Positions 44,752 through 53,821 of a stretch of DNA of 64,000 nt are shown piece after piece. The DNA is taken from the NCBI RefSeq assembly GCF_018918265.1, contig NZ_JAHLQC010000005.1, positions 62,001 to 126,000 of the forward strand. Direction: 5' to 3'. The position numbers and the translations under genes are program-made. Positions within the stretch are counted from its first letter, which is position 1; each line of letters begins with the position of its first letter. The notes beneath the pieces are model-generated. The model was not told the origin of the DNA, did not search any database, and was given only the letters and a program-made list of their open reading frames with translations. This stretch comes from Falcatimonas sp. MSJ-15 (GTDB lineage Bacteria; Bacillota; Clostridia; Lachnospirales; Lachnospiraceae).

Positions 44752-46656
44752 ATGGTATTTAATATACAGTTTCAGATAGCAGGGATAATTTTACTAACAG
44801 TAATACTTATTATGTATGCAAGACAAAGAGCACTCAATCTTTTGGGTGAAGGATATTTTTTACGACTTTTTGCTTCAGTCTATATAAGCTTGTGCCTTGA
44901 TATATTGTCGGTAATAGCAATTAATTACAGGCAGTCTATGCCTTATATAGTTACTGATATAATATGCAAGATGTATCTTGTATCAGTAGTAACAGTAGCA
45001 GTATCTGTGCTTTTGTATACAATATATTCAGTGTTTGGAACACTTAAAAATGTAAAAAATACATTAAAAATGGTATATATATTATTTCTTATCATATATA
45101 TAGTATTAGAGTGTATCCTTCCAATACAGTATCATAAGGATATTAATACAGTATATACGTATGGACCGGCAGTTATGCTTACATATTTGGCAGTAATAGT
45201 ATATGTAGGTATAGTAGTAGCATATATGATAAAATATATGAAGATGATGCCGGATTATAAGAGATATTCTATCTTTTTTTTGATAGTAGTATGGGTTGTA
45301 ACTGCGACAGTACAGTTTTTTAACAACGAGAGGCTTCTTGTTGGATATTCAATGAGTGTCTCACTTGTCTATATGTATATGAAGATAGAGAATCCAGAGC
45401 GCAATATAGATAAAGACACCGGTGCATTTAATAGAAATGCATTATATACATATATTGCAAATAGGATAAATAGAGAAGATAAGGGAATGGCAGTACTTGT
45501 ATTTGCAATAGATGATTATAGCTTTATAAATGAGACATTTGGATACAGGAATGCCAGCATTATGCTAAAGAAGATAGTAGATTTTTTATGTAAAAATAAG
45601 AATTGTACAGTTTTTAAACGAACGGAAAATGAATTTACAATAGTATACGACAATATGGAGATGTTAACAGAGCATCTTAAAGTGATTAAAGAACGCTTTG
45701 AAAAGTCATGGAAGATAAACGAAGTATCATTAAAAGTATATTTTAATGCATGTTATCTCTATGTAAAACGTTGTGACAATTCTGATGTAATATCAGATAC
45801 ACTTAACTACTTTTTGATGAAATGTAAAAAAGACGGTAATAAGAACATAATCGAGATCGATGATGAAAAATTAAAAGAAAAACGAGAGATAACAAAGGCA
45901 GAGTATGCAGTGAAAAAGGCGATAGAAGAACGAAGTATAGATGTATATTATCAGCCTATCTATTCCAATGCCAAAAAAAGATATATATCAGCAGAAGCTC
46001 TTGTAAGGATAAGAGATGAGGAAGGCAGATTTGTATCTCCTGAGTTGTTCATTCCGATAGCAGAACAGAATGGAAGAATACTTGAGATTGGCAAAGTAGT
46101 ATTTGAAAAAGTATGCCAGATGATAAGAGATTATAATCCGGCAAAGTATGGAATAGAATATATTGAAGTTAACTTGTCTGTTGTGCAGTGTATGCAGGAG
46201 AATCTTGCAAAAATATTGATTGATATAATGAATGAATATGGTATATCACCTTCTTTTATCAATCTTGAGATAACAGAAACAGCGGCGATAAAATCAGAAA
46301 AGATATTCATAAGGAATATGGATGAACTTATAGCTGCAGGTTCATCATTTACAATAGATGATTATGGTTCTGGATACTCAAATATGAATTATGTTATCGG
46401 ATTACCAATATCAATAGTTAAGATTGATAAATATTTTGTATGGTCTTATTTTAAAAGTGAAAAAGCAAAAATTGCATTTGAATTTGCAGTTTCTATGTTA
46501 CATAGTATGAATCTTAAGATAGTAGCAGAGGGAATAGAAGAAAAAGATCAGGCTGAGAAGATGTATGAACTGGGAGTTGATGATATTCAGGGATATTATT
46601 ATTCAAAACCGGTTGATACATACAAGTTTATCGAAATTATAAGCAGGCAGGCATAG
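44752..46656 (+). CDS. Membrane EAL phosphodiesterase with degenerate GGDEF
   Basis: This is a cyclic-di-GMP protein of about 634 residues. Seven or so membrane segments (about 1-215) precede a GGDEF domain (about 230-380) whose signature is RTENEF instead of GGDEF, so it should not make cyclic-di-GMP. The EAL domain (about 395-630) has its active-site series: SAEALVRI, VNLSVVQ, LEITETA, IDDYGSGYSN, VKIDKYF, VAEGIEE and IQGYYYSKP. It should hydrolyse cyclic-di-GMP. GGAGG stands just before the ATG at 44752; a GTG at 44740 is less likely. It is the first of three linked cyclic-di-GMP genes. Confidence 0.9.
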   Translation: MVFNIQFQIAGIILLTVILIMYARQRALNLLGEGYFLRLFASVYISLCLDILSVIAINYRQSMPYIVTDIICKMYLVSVVTVAVSVLLYTIYSVFGTLKNVKNTLKMVYILFLIIYIVLECILPIQYHKDINTVYTYGPAVMLTYLAVIVYVGIVVAYMIKYMKMMPDYKRYSIFFLIVVWVVTATVQFFNNERLLVGYSMSVSLVYMYMKIENPERNIDKDTGAFNRNALYTYIANRINREDKGMAVLVFAIDDYSFINETFGYRNASIMLKKIVDFLCKNKNCTVFKRTENEFTIVYDNMEMLTEHLKVIKERFEKSWKINEVSLKVYFNACYLYVKRCDNSDVISDTLNYFLMKCKKDGNKNIIEIDDEKLKEKREITKAEYAVKKAIEERSIDVYYQPIYSNAKKRYISAEALVRIRDEEGRFVSPELFIPIAEQNGRILEIGKVVFEKVCQMIRDYNPAKYGIEYIEVNLSVVQCMQENLAKILIDIMNEYGISPSFINLEITETAAIKSEKIFIRNMDELIAAGSSFTIDDYGSGYSNMNYVIGLPISIVKIDKYFVWSYFKSEKAKIAFEFAVSMLHSMNLKIVAEGIEEKDQAEKMYELGVDDIQGYYYSKPVDTYKFIEIISRQA

Positions 46657-46703
46657 TAGTTATACATATATAGTTCTAAAAACTCATATTCGTCTTGAAA
46701 AAT

Positions 46704-46744
46704 GGGAAATATTTCCCCTTGTATAAACTCTGCCCTAAGGGTAG
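46704..46744. other. Two short palindromes before the second EAL gene
   Basis: GGGAAATATTTCCC (46704-46717) is a perfect palindrome. CTGCCCTAAGGGTAG (46730-46744) is nearly so. They lie in the 119-bp gap between the two EAL genes and could be operators or leader hairpins. Confidence 0.45.
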
Positions 46745-46775
46745 AATAATTCGTATAAAATTATGGAGATGTAAT

Positions 46776-48395
46776 ATGAAGAAAAGAAAAGTAACAACTT
46801 CACTGCTAGATACATTACTAGATGATGGAACATTAACAGATGGATTAAAGCTTAAACTTAATACAATGGCAGAAGACGCAGGAGTGAGGAGCATTGTTGC
46901 AAGTTATGTTATATCAGAAACGGATACAGCAGAATATCTTATATATAATGGAGAACTTTACGAAAGTGATGGAGTAAAGCAAGTGTTTGCAAAAGAATAT
47001 AAAGTAACAGATTTGAGAAAAGTTATATTCAGAACATATATGGAAGATGACAGATTACCAGATACAGATACTATTAATCTTCTATGTGATGCATACGCAG
47101 CCTGGCTTATAACAAAACTTCGTGCTGAACTCATATATGAGAATTCGATAGTACTTGATCTAGATACAGGTATATTTAATTATAATGGCTTTAAGAGATT
47201 CTTAACCCGACTTTTAAAAGATGAAGAAAGCCTTAGAACTGAATTTGCAGTATTATATATTAATCTTCGTGGATTTAAAGTAGTTAATAGAATGTATGGT
47301 TATGACAGAGGAACAGAGATTATAGCAGAATTTGCAACAGAGATGTCAGACAAGATGCGAGATGGAGAGATGTTTTGCCGAACAGGTGGTGACAGCTTCT
47401 GTGCAGTTGTAAAAAAAGATAATCTTGAACATTATATTAAGATGCTTGAAGCGTATGATGTTAATCTTGACGGAGAGACTGTTACAATAGGAACATATAT
47501 AGGAATATGTAATATTGAAAAAGATGATACAAGTTTTACAGATATTATGGAAAAAGTACTTGATGCATTTAGTGTAGCTAAAGCACATAAGAACATAAAA
47601 GCATTTTATTATAGCGAAGAAGAACGACATAAGAATCTTATACTTGCAGAGCTTGAGAGAAGCATGAAAAAAGCACTTGAACATGGAGATTTTCTGGTAT
47701 ATTATCAGCCCAAAGTAGGACTTGCTGATAATGAACTTGTAGGAGCAGAAGCACTTATTCGTTGGAGATATGAAGGCAGAATACTTACACCTGCAGAATT
47801 TATTCCACTATTTGAGAGTAATGGATTTGTATGTTCAACAGACTTTTTTATGTTAGAGCAGGTATGTCGTAATATAAAGAGATGGCAGCATGAAGGTAAA
47901 AAACTTGTGCGAATTGCAGTAAATTTTTCTAAACAGCATTTATTAAATACAGATACTGCCGATAAGATAATTGATATAGTGAGGAAATACGATGTACCAT
48001 TTAACCTTATCGAGATAGAATTTACAGAGACAGCATATATTGCTGAATATGAGAGACTTAGGGAGACTATCAACCAGTTGAAGAATAATAATATTACAAC
48101 TGCAATTGATGATTTTGGAACAGGTTATTCATCTCTTAACCTTCTCACAGATTTGAATTTTGATGTGCTTAAGATTGACAGAGAATTTCTTCTTGGAGAA
48201 TATTTTGCTGAGAGAAATACAATGGTAATGCGCAATGTAGTTAATCTTGCAGATGCGCTTAATATGGAAGTCGTAGTTGAAGGTGTTGAGACAAGAGAAC
48301 AGATTGAATTTATATCAAATATGAATTGCAAGATAGGACAGGGAATGTTCTTTAGTGAACCAATTCCTACTGACAGGTTTGAGAATATGTTGTAA
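46776..48395 (+). CDS. Cytoplasmic EAL phosphodiesterase with degenerate GGDEF
   Basis: This soluble protein of about 539 residues has an N-terminal segment (about 1-125) of no known family. The GGDEF-type domain (about 135-270) has the signature GGDSF, where Ser replaces the catalytic Glu. The EAL domain (about 290-535) keeps the complete set: GAEALIRW, AVNFSKQHL, EIEFTETA, IDDFGTGYSS, LKIDREF, VVEGVET and IGQGMFFSEP. It should degrade cyclic-di-GMP. The ATG at 46776 with GGAGATG upstream is chosen; the frame stays open further upstream across the palindromes. It lacks membrane segments, unlike the preceding gene. Confidence 0.9.
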   Translation: MKKRKVTTSLLDTLLDDGTLTDGLKLKLNTMAEDAGVRSIVASYVISETDTAEYLIYNGELYESDGVKQVFAKEYKVTDLRKVIFRTYMEDDRLPDTDTINLLCDAYAAWLITKLRAELIYENSIVLDLDTGIFNYNGFKRFLTRLLKDEESLRTEFAVLYINLRGFKVVNRMYGYDRGTEIIAEFATEMSDKMRDGEMFCRTGGDSFCAVVKKDNLEHYIKMLEAYDVNLDGETVTIGTYIGICNIEKDDTSFTDIMEKVLDAFSVAKAHKNIKAFYYSEEERHKNLILAELERSMKKALEHGDFLVYYQPKVGLADNELVGAEALIRWRYEGRILTPAEFIPLFESNGFVCSTDFFMLEQVCRNIKRWQHEGKKLVRIAVNFSKQHLLNTDTADKIIDIVRKYDVPFNLIEIEFTETAYIAEYERLRETINQLKNNNITTAIDDFGTGYSSLNLLTDLNFDVLKIDREFLLGEYFAERNTMVMRNVVNLADALNMEVVVEGVETREQIEFISNMNCKIGQGMFFSEPIPTDRFENML

Positions 48396-48536
48396 AATAG
48401 ATTACATGAGATGTAATTGTATAATATCTAGAATTGATAAATACTATTTAGATTGGATAAAAAGTTTTTAATAGGACATTTACATCGTAATTAAAGACAT
48501 AATATTATTTCAAACACAAAGACAAAGGGTGATTTA

Positions 48537-50156
48537 ATGATATCAGGATTTGAAAACTACGACAAAGAAGTCCGAAACTTAGTCAAAAAGATAATGGAAG
48601 ATAGAGTATCAGCATACGACCGGGTTAACACTAGTTGTTCCAGTCTTATTATGATCGGAGAAAAATTAAAAGATGATAAGCTGTTAGCTTATGGTAATTA
48701 TTATATGAGTGAATATTATTATCATATGGCTAATTATGAAAAGTCAATGGAATATGGAAGAAAAAGCCTATTGTATGGTACAAGAGCTGATGCAAAAGAT
48801 ATAGTAGCAAGAGCATATAATATTATGGGAATACTCTATAGAAGTGATGAGAATTATGCTTATGCTATTGAAAATTACTTAAAGTCAGCAGAATATGCCA
48901 AAAAAGCCGGACTTTTTTATGAATATGCTATGGTAACAGGTAATATTGCTCTTTTATTTTTTGAGATTCAGGATTATGAAAAGTCAATGTCATATTACAA
49001 AGAGAGTTTCGCATATTATGAGTATGCAAAACAGAATCAATTTTACTATTTTAACAAAGCTACAGTATTACAGTCATTAGCAGAGATTCATGTGCTGCAG
49101 GGCGAATATGATGATGCAGGAAGAATAGTAAAAGAGCTGCTTGAATTAATATCTGTGCATGAAGATGGTTACAGAAGTGTTGATGAAGTGCCAATATATA
49201 TGTTTGCATCAATATATGATCATAAGATAGGTAAAGATGCAGAGCGTGACAGATATATAGCATTAGCTGTTGAAGCAATGAAAACTGAAGAATATGTTAT
49301 TGAGATATATGAAACTTCACTTAAGTTCTGCGATATGCTTCTTGAAATAAATAGATATGATGAATTCGAGAACATAATGAGTTATTATAAAGATTGTAAA
49401 GATGAAGAATTCCAGGATGGTATGATGAGTGTGCAGAGAATTCTTATGAAATACTATCTTAAGATGGAAAAGTTTCCTGAGTATATAGGATGTTCAGAAG
49501 CTTTTCTTGCAAGTTATGATAATAAGATTAAAAATCATAACAAAGATATTAAGAATATAATTAATCTTAGAACTAATCTTAATGATACGATTGTTGAGAT
49601 AGACGAGATTAAAGAATATAGTGAGAAGATGCGTATCAAAGCAGAGACAGACGAACTTACAGGTCTTGCTAACAGAACGGGATATAATAATTATTCGGAG
49701 ATGACGTTTGAAAAAGCATATAGTGAAAAATCATTGTATGGTGTTGCACTTATAGACGTAGACTTTTTTAAACAGTATAATGACAGATATGGACATCTAA
49801 AAGGTGATGAATGCTTAAAATCTATTGCACATGTGCTTCTTGGAGAGAAGAATGAGCATGTATATCCGGCGAGGTATGGCGGTGATGAATTTGTAATAGT
49901 ATTTACAGGAATGGAACAACGTCAGATAAGAGAAGTTGTAAGAAGAATAAAACAAAAAGTAGCTGATCTTGCAATAGTTAATGAAGATTCAAAAGTTAAT
50001 GAATATATTACATTATCACAGGGAGCATTCGTAAAAGTTCCTAATGGCCAGAATAAATTATGGGATTTTATGAGTAAAGCAGATGATGTATTATATAGAG
50101 TTAAGAAATATGGCAAAAACAGCTATAGAGTTGTAGATGATTTTAAGAAGAATTAA
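48537..50156 (+). CDS. TPR-GGDEF diguanylate cyclase
   Basis: This 539-residue soluble protein begins with a tetratricopeptide region (about 40-330), with repeated helices such as AYNIMGILYRSDENYAYAIENYLKSAEYAK. A coiled segment (about 335-375) links it to a GGDEF domain (about 378-535) with the intact RYGGDEFVIVF signature and the substrate-binding ALIDVDFFKQYNDRYGHLKGDECL. It should make cyclic-di-GMP. The RxxD inhibitory site is absent upstream of the signature. AAAGGGTG lies before the ATG. Together with the two EAL proteins it gives one synthase and two hydrolases side by side. Confidence 0.9.
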   Translation: MISGFENYDKEVRNLVKKIMEDRVSAYDRVNTSCSSLIMIGEKLKDDKLLAYGNYYMSEYYYHMANYEKSMEYGRKSLLYGTRADAKDIVARAYNIMGILYRSDENYAYAIENYLKSAEYAKKAGLFYEYAMVTGNIALLFFEIQDYEKSMSYYKESFAYYEYAKQNQFYYFNKATVLQSLAEIHVLQGEYDDAGRIVKELLELISVHEDGYRSVDEVPIYMFASIYDHKIGKDAERDRYIALAVEAMKTEEYVIEIYETSLKFCDMLLEINRYDEFENIMSYYKDCKDEEFQDGMMSVQRILMKYYLKMEKFPEYIGCSEAFLASYDNKIKNHNKDIKNIINLRTNLNDTIVEIDEIKEYSEKMRIKAETDELTGLANRTGYNNYSEMTFEKAYSEKSLYGVALIDVDFFKQYNDRYGHLKGDECLKSIAHVLLGEKNEHVYPARYGGDEFVIVFTGMEQRQIREVVRRIKQKVADLAIVNEDSKVNEYITLSQGAFVKVPNGQNKLWDFMSKADDVLYRVKKYGKNSYRVVDDFKKN

Positions 50157-50243
50157 GTAGTATAAGATGCTATTTAAGCAATAAACACCAAGGCGTTTGC
50201 TTTGAGTGTAGTATACTTTGATAATAAATGACATGAAAAGAGG

Positions 50244-51410
50244 ATGAAAGCTATGTTAGTTATTAAGAATGGACTTGTACATGATGCGGTTAATAAGACA
50301 CCATATACAGCAGATATTGTCTGTGAGAATGGAAAGATTATATCAATTTCGGGCAATGTAGATGTAGCAGATAGCAAAGAAGTAGAAGTTATTGATGCGA
50401 CAGGTCTTCATATATATCCGGGATTTGTTGAAGCACATGGGCATATTGGACTTGATGGGTATGGAATAGGATACGAAGGTCAGGATTATAATGAACTTAA
50501 TGATCCTATAACACCACAGCTTAATGCGATTGATGGAATTAATCCTTTTGATGAGGCTTTTGAATATGCAAGAGAAGCAGGAGTTACAACTGTAGCAACA
50601 GGTCCGGGAAGTTCTAATGTTATTGGTGGTACATTCACAGCGATTAAGACTTATGGCAAGCGTATTGATAATATGATTGTCAAAGATAAAGTTGCGATGA
50701 AATGTGCATTTGGTGAGAATCCAAAAAGATGTTATAAGACAAAGAGTATATATTCAAGAATGACAACAGCAGCAAAACTTAGAGAGATGTTATATAAAGC
50801 AAAAGAGTATAATGCTAAGATAAAAGAAGCAGGAGAAGATATAAGTAAAAAGCCGGCATTTGATTACAAGCTAGAGGCACTTCTTCCGGTTGTTAATAAA
50901 GAGATTCCATTAAAAGCACATGCACATAGAGCAGATGATATATTTACAGCAATAAGAATTGCAAAAGATCTTGATGTTAATCTTACACTTGAGCATTGTA
51001 CAGAAGGACATCTTATTGTAGATGAACTTGTAAAAGATAATTATCCGGTTGCTGTTGGACCTTCATTTGGTCAGGCTACAAAAGTAGAACTTAAAAATAA
51101 GACTTTTAAGACACCTGGAGTATTGTCAAAAGCCGGACTTAATGTATCAATAATAACAGATTGTCCTGTAATTCCACTTCAATATCTTCCATTATGTGCA
51201 GGACTTGCAGTAGAATCGGGAATGGATCCATTTGATGCATTAAAAGCGATAACAATTAATCCGGCAAGGCATCTTGGAATTGAAGACAGAGTTGGAAGTA
51301 TTAGTGTCGGTAAAGATGCTGACTTTGTAATTACAGATGGAGTGCCATTTAATATCGAGACAAAAGTCAGATATACAATTATAGGCAGTGAGATTGTATA
51401 TAAAAGATAG
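50244..51410 (+). CDS. Metal-dependent amidohydrolase (imidazolonepropionase-like)
   Basis: This 388-residue amidohydrolase-superfamily protein starts with a small beta domain and has HxH in YPGFVEAHGHIGLDGYG. The middle has a histidine in PLKAHAHRADD and another in LEHCTEGH, and the C-terminal Asp is in SIITDCPVIPL. The last residues complete the beta domain (GKDADFVITDG). It has no signal peptide. Members cleave cyclic amides, dipeptides or other C-N bonds; the substrate is unknown. GAAAAGAGG stands before the start. Its mRNA end coincides with the hairpin at 51507-51546. Confidence 0.85.
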   Translation: MKAMLVIKNGLVHDAVNKTPYTADIVCENGKIISISGNVDVADSKEVEVIDATGLHIYPGFVEAHGHIGLDGYGIGYEGQDYNELNDPITPQLNAIDGINPFDEAFEYAREAGVTTVATGPGSSNVIGGTFTAIKTYGKRIDNMIVKDKVAMKCAFGENPKRCYKTKSIYSRMTTAAKLREMLYKAKEYNAKIKEAGEDISKKPAFDYKLEALLPVVNKEIPLKAHAHRADDIFTAIRIAKDLDVNLTLEHCTEGHLIVDELVKDNYPVAVGPSFGQATKVELKNKTFKTPGVLSKAGLNVSIITDCPVIPLQYLPLCAGLAVESGMDPFDALKAITINPARHLGIEDRVGSISVGKDADFVITDGVPFNIETKVRYTIIGSEIVYKR

Positions 51411-51506
51411 TAGAAGTAGAATAAGAAATATAAGAAGATAGAAAAAGTAGCAACATCAGGCATACCAATATTGATTTCTTAATATGGAACTTTTGATAAA
51501 ATAAAA

Positions 51507-51546
51507 AATCGTGGAGACAGGCTTTAATAGCCCATCTCCACGATTT
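51507..51546. terminator. Bidirectional terminator overlapping the zinc-ribbon stop codon
   Basis: AAATCGTGGAGA (51507-51518) pairs with TCTCCACGATTT (51535-51546), with GGCT/AGCC inside. On the minus strand a T-run follows. The stop codon of the minus-strand gene (51524-51526) sits in the loop, so the last codons form part of the stem. Confidence 0.8.
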
Positions 51547-51901
51547 TCATTTTATTCTCACATTCGGGACATGGAATATAATTGTCGATATCTATGATAT
51601 CTTTTTCGGTATGACATGTATCACACCTAAGACCGAATGATTTTCTGTTACCACTAAATGATGTAATTTCTAGTATATTTGAAGTCTCAAGTTTTTTGCA
51701 TATTGGACAAAAAGTTAAAACTGAAACTGATTTGTAGGATTTAATTTCATTCTCTTTAAGCCATTGCTGTGCAATATCAAATTCATAATCTGATAATCTG
51801 GATATAATCTGTCCAAGTTCCTTATCACTGTTATCATTGTTAAATATAATCTCCTCGTAGTGGTGACAGGCAGGACACTCCAGCTTGATAATCTTACCCA
51901 A
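51524..51901 (-). CDS. Small zinc-ribbon protein, function unknown
   Basis: This 125-residue soluble protein has four CxxC pairs: CPAC (about 9-12), CPIC (about 65-68), CDTC (about 92-95) and CPEC (about 109-112). They are arranged as two zinc ribbons. A short helical segment lies between the first and second pairs. No catalytic motif is present. It may bind RNA, DNA or a protein partner. The start has AAAGGAGGGATACGCTT upstream. It is monocistronic and ends in the terminator described. I do not recognise a specific family. Confidence 0.75.
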   Translation of the reverse strand: MGKIIKLECPACHHYEEIIFNNDNSDKELGQIISRLSDYEFDIAQQWLKENEIKSYKSVSVLTFCPICKKLETSNILEITSFSGNRKSFGLRCDTCHTEKDIIDIDNYIPCPECENKMKIVEMGY

Positions 51902-51978
51902 AGCGTATCCCTCCTTTATATAGAAGGAATATCGGACGAAAACTTAAAAAAGTAAAATGAAACTTAAAATAATATAAA

Positions 51979-53820
51979 TTATTTTTGCTGAAGTTCATAT
52001 AATTTTTTATAAAGTCCACCTGCTGCAAGCAACTCCTGATGAGTACCTGATTCACGAATCTTACCTTTGTGCATTACCATAATCTTATCAGCATGTTGTA
52101 TTGTAGAGAGTCTGTGTGCAACCATAATAGTTGTACGGCCTGACATAAGTTTCTTAAGAGCTTCTTCGATAAGAATCTCAGTTTCTGTATCGATATTGGC
52201 AGTTGCTTCGTCCATAACAAGAATTGAAGGATTGTAAGCAAGTGTTCTTGCGAATGACAGAAGCTGTCGCTCACCTTGTGATAATGTCTGACCACGTTCT
52301 GTGACAGGCTCATCATATCCGCCTGGAAGTTTACTTATAAAATGATCTGCATTGACATATTTGGCTGCATTAACAACATCTTCATAACTTATGTCAGGAT
52401 TGTTAAGGCTGATATTGCTCTTAATATCACCTGAGAAGATGAATACATCCTGCTGAACTTGTCCAATTCTTTTTCTAAGTGCATCTTTATCAATGTCTTT
52501 TATATTAATTCCATCAATCAGGATCTCACCTTTTTGAATATCATAATATCTTCCGATAAGGTTAAGAATTGATGACTTACCAGCACCTGTTGCACCGACA
52601 AAAGCTACCTTTTCACCGGGATTGATAGTAAAGCTTACATCTCTTAGAATATAATTCTCATTATCATAAGCAAACCATACATGCTTAAATTCAATCTTGT
52701 TAATACCTTCTTTAACCGGAATAGGGTTAGAAGGATTAACAATCTGAGGCTTCTCATCAAGAAGTGTGAATATCTTCTCAGCAGAAGCTATAGAAGACTG
52801 AAGTGTACCAAACTGTTCAGCCAGTTCCTGAATTGGATCAAAGAATGAACTTATATATTGAATAAAGATATATAAAGTACCTATTGTAATAGTTCCATTA
52901 AGAAATGCATGGCTGCCGGTTCCAATAACAGTAACAAGAGCGATTATTGATATAAAGTATATGATAGGTCTGAATACTGCAAATACCATCATTTCTCTGT
53001 AATTGGCATTATATAATTCAAGACTTTTTTTCTCGAACTCATCATATTTTGAAACTTCTTTTGCAAATATCTGAATTACTTTCATACCAGATATATGTTC
53101 TGACAGGTAAGCATTAAGCATTGCTATTTTGCTTCTTGTGACACGATAAGTAGCTCTTGATATTTTCTTAAATATTATAGTAATTATAACAACGAAAGGA
53201 AGTACAATAAATGCAAGCAGAGCAAGTTTTACATTGATTGACAACATAACTGTTGCAAGTCCTATAATCTTTATAAAGTTTTTGAAAAGTTTTACAAGGA
53301 TACCAGAGAACATCTCACTTAAGGCTTCGACATCATTAGTTACTCTTGTAGTAATCTTACCTACAGGATTAATATCATAAAAGCGAAGTGAAAGAGCCTG
53401 CGTATGTTCGAATACCTCCTGCCTTATATTATATATAACTTTTTGACCTGTATACTGTAACAAAAGAGTCTGTAAGCAGTTGCAGATGAACGTAAGTATA
53501 AGTAGTATAAGGTATATTACTGATGTTTTTCTTATACCGGCAAGATCTTTTTGTCTGCTATTATCTGCCAAAGAATTAGTGCTTATAGACTGATTATTAA
53601 TATTGTCAGATGATGTATCTGTATCATGCAGAATATATTCATCAATAGCATCACCAAGAAGAACCGGCCTTGCAAGATCGAACCCTGTAATCATAAGGAC
53701 GAGTACAAGGGATACGATAAAAAGATGCAGGCAAGGTTTTATATATCGTATAAGACGTCTAAAGACATGTGTTTTATTAATATTATCAATATTATCTTTG
53801 TTAAGATCAAGAGTATCCAT
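51979..53820 (-). CDS. ABC exporter half-transporter with consensus ATPase
   Basis: This 613-residue protein is a six-segment ABC exporter membrane domain (about 20-345) fused to an ATPase (about 370-610). It has Walker A GATGAGKSS, signature LSQGERQ, Walker B ILVMDEATANID with the catalytic Glu, and switch His in VAHRLSTI. An insertion rich in Ser/Asn/Asp after the second segment (about 70-95) is unusual. It starts one base after the stop of the partner gene and should form a heterodimer with it, as in BmrCD/LmrCD multidrug exporters. Confidence 0.9.
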   Translation of the reverse strand: MDTLDLNKDNIDNINKTHVFRRLIRYIKPCLHLFIVSLVLVLMITGFDLARPVLLGDAIDEYILHDTDTSSDNINNQSISTNSLADNSRQKDLAGIRKTSVIYLILLILTFICNCLQTLLLQYTGQKVIYNIRQEVFEHTQALSLRFYDINPVGKITTRVTNDVEALSEMFSGILVKLFKNFIKIIGLATVMLSINVKLALLAFIVLPFVVIITIIFKKISRATYRVTRSKIAMLNAYLSEHISGMKVIQIFAKEVSKYDEFEKKSLELYNANYREMMVFAVFRPIIYFISIIALVTVIGTGSHAFLNGTITIGTLYIFIQYISSFFDPIQELAEQFGTLQSSIASAEKIFTLLDEKPQIVNPSNPIPVKEGINKIEFKHVWFAYDNENYILRDVSFTINPGEKVAFVGATGAGKSSILNLIGRYYDIQKGEILIDGINIKDIDKDALRKRIGQVQQDVFIFSGDIKSNISLNNPDISYEDVVNAAKYVNADHFISKLPGGYDEPVTERGQTLSQGERQLLSFARTLAYNPSILVMDEATANIDTETEILIEEALKKLMSGRTTIMVAHRLSTIQHADKIMVMHKGKIRESGTHQELLAAGGLYKKLYELQQK

Positions 53821-53821
53821 A

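Noticed and set aside
46695-46775. N-terminal extension of the second EAL protein
   Set aside because: The extra 27 codons overlap palindromes and have no ribosome site; the ATG at 46776 has a good one.
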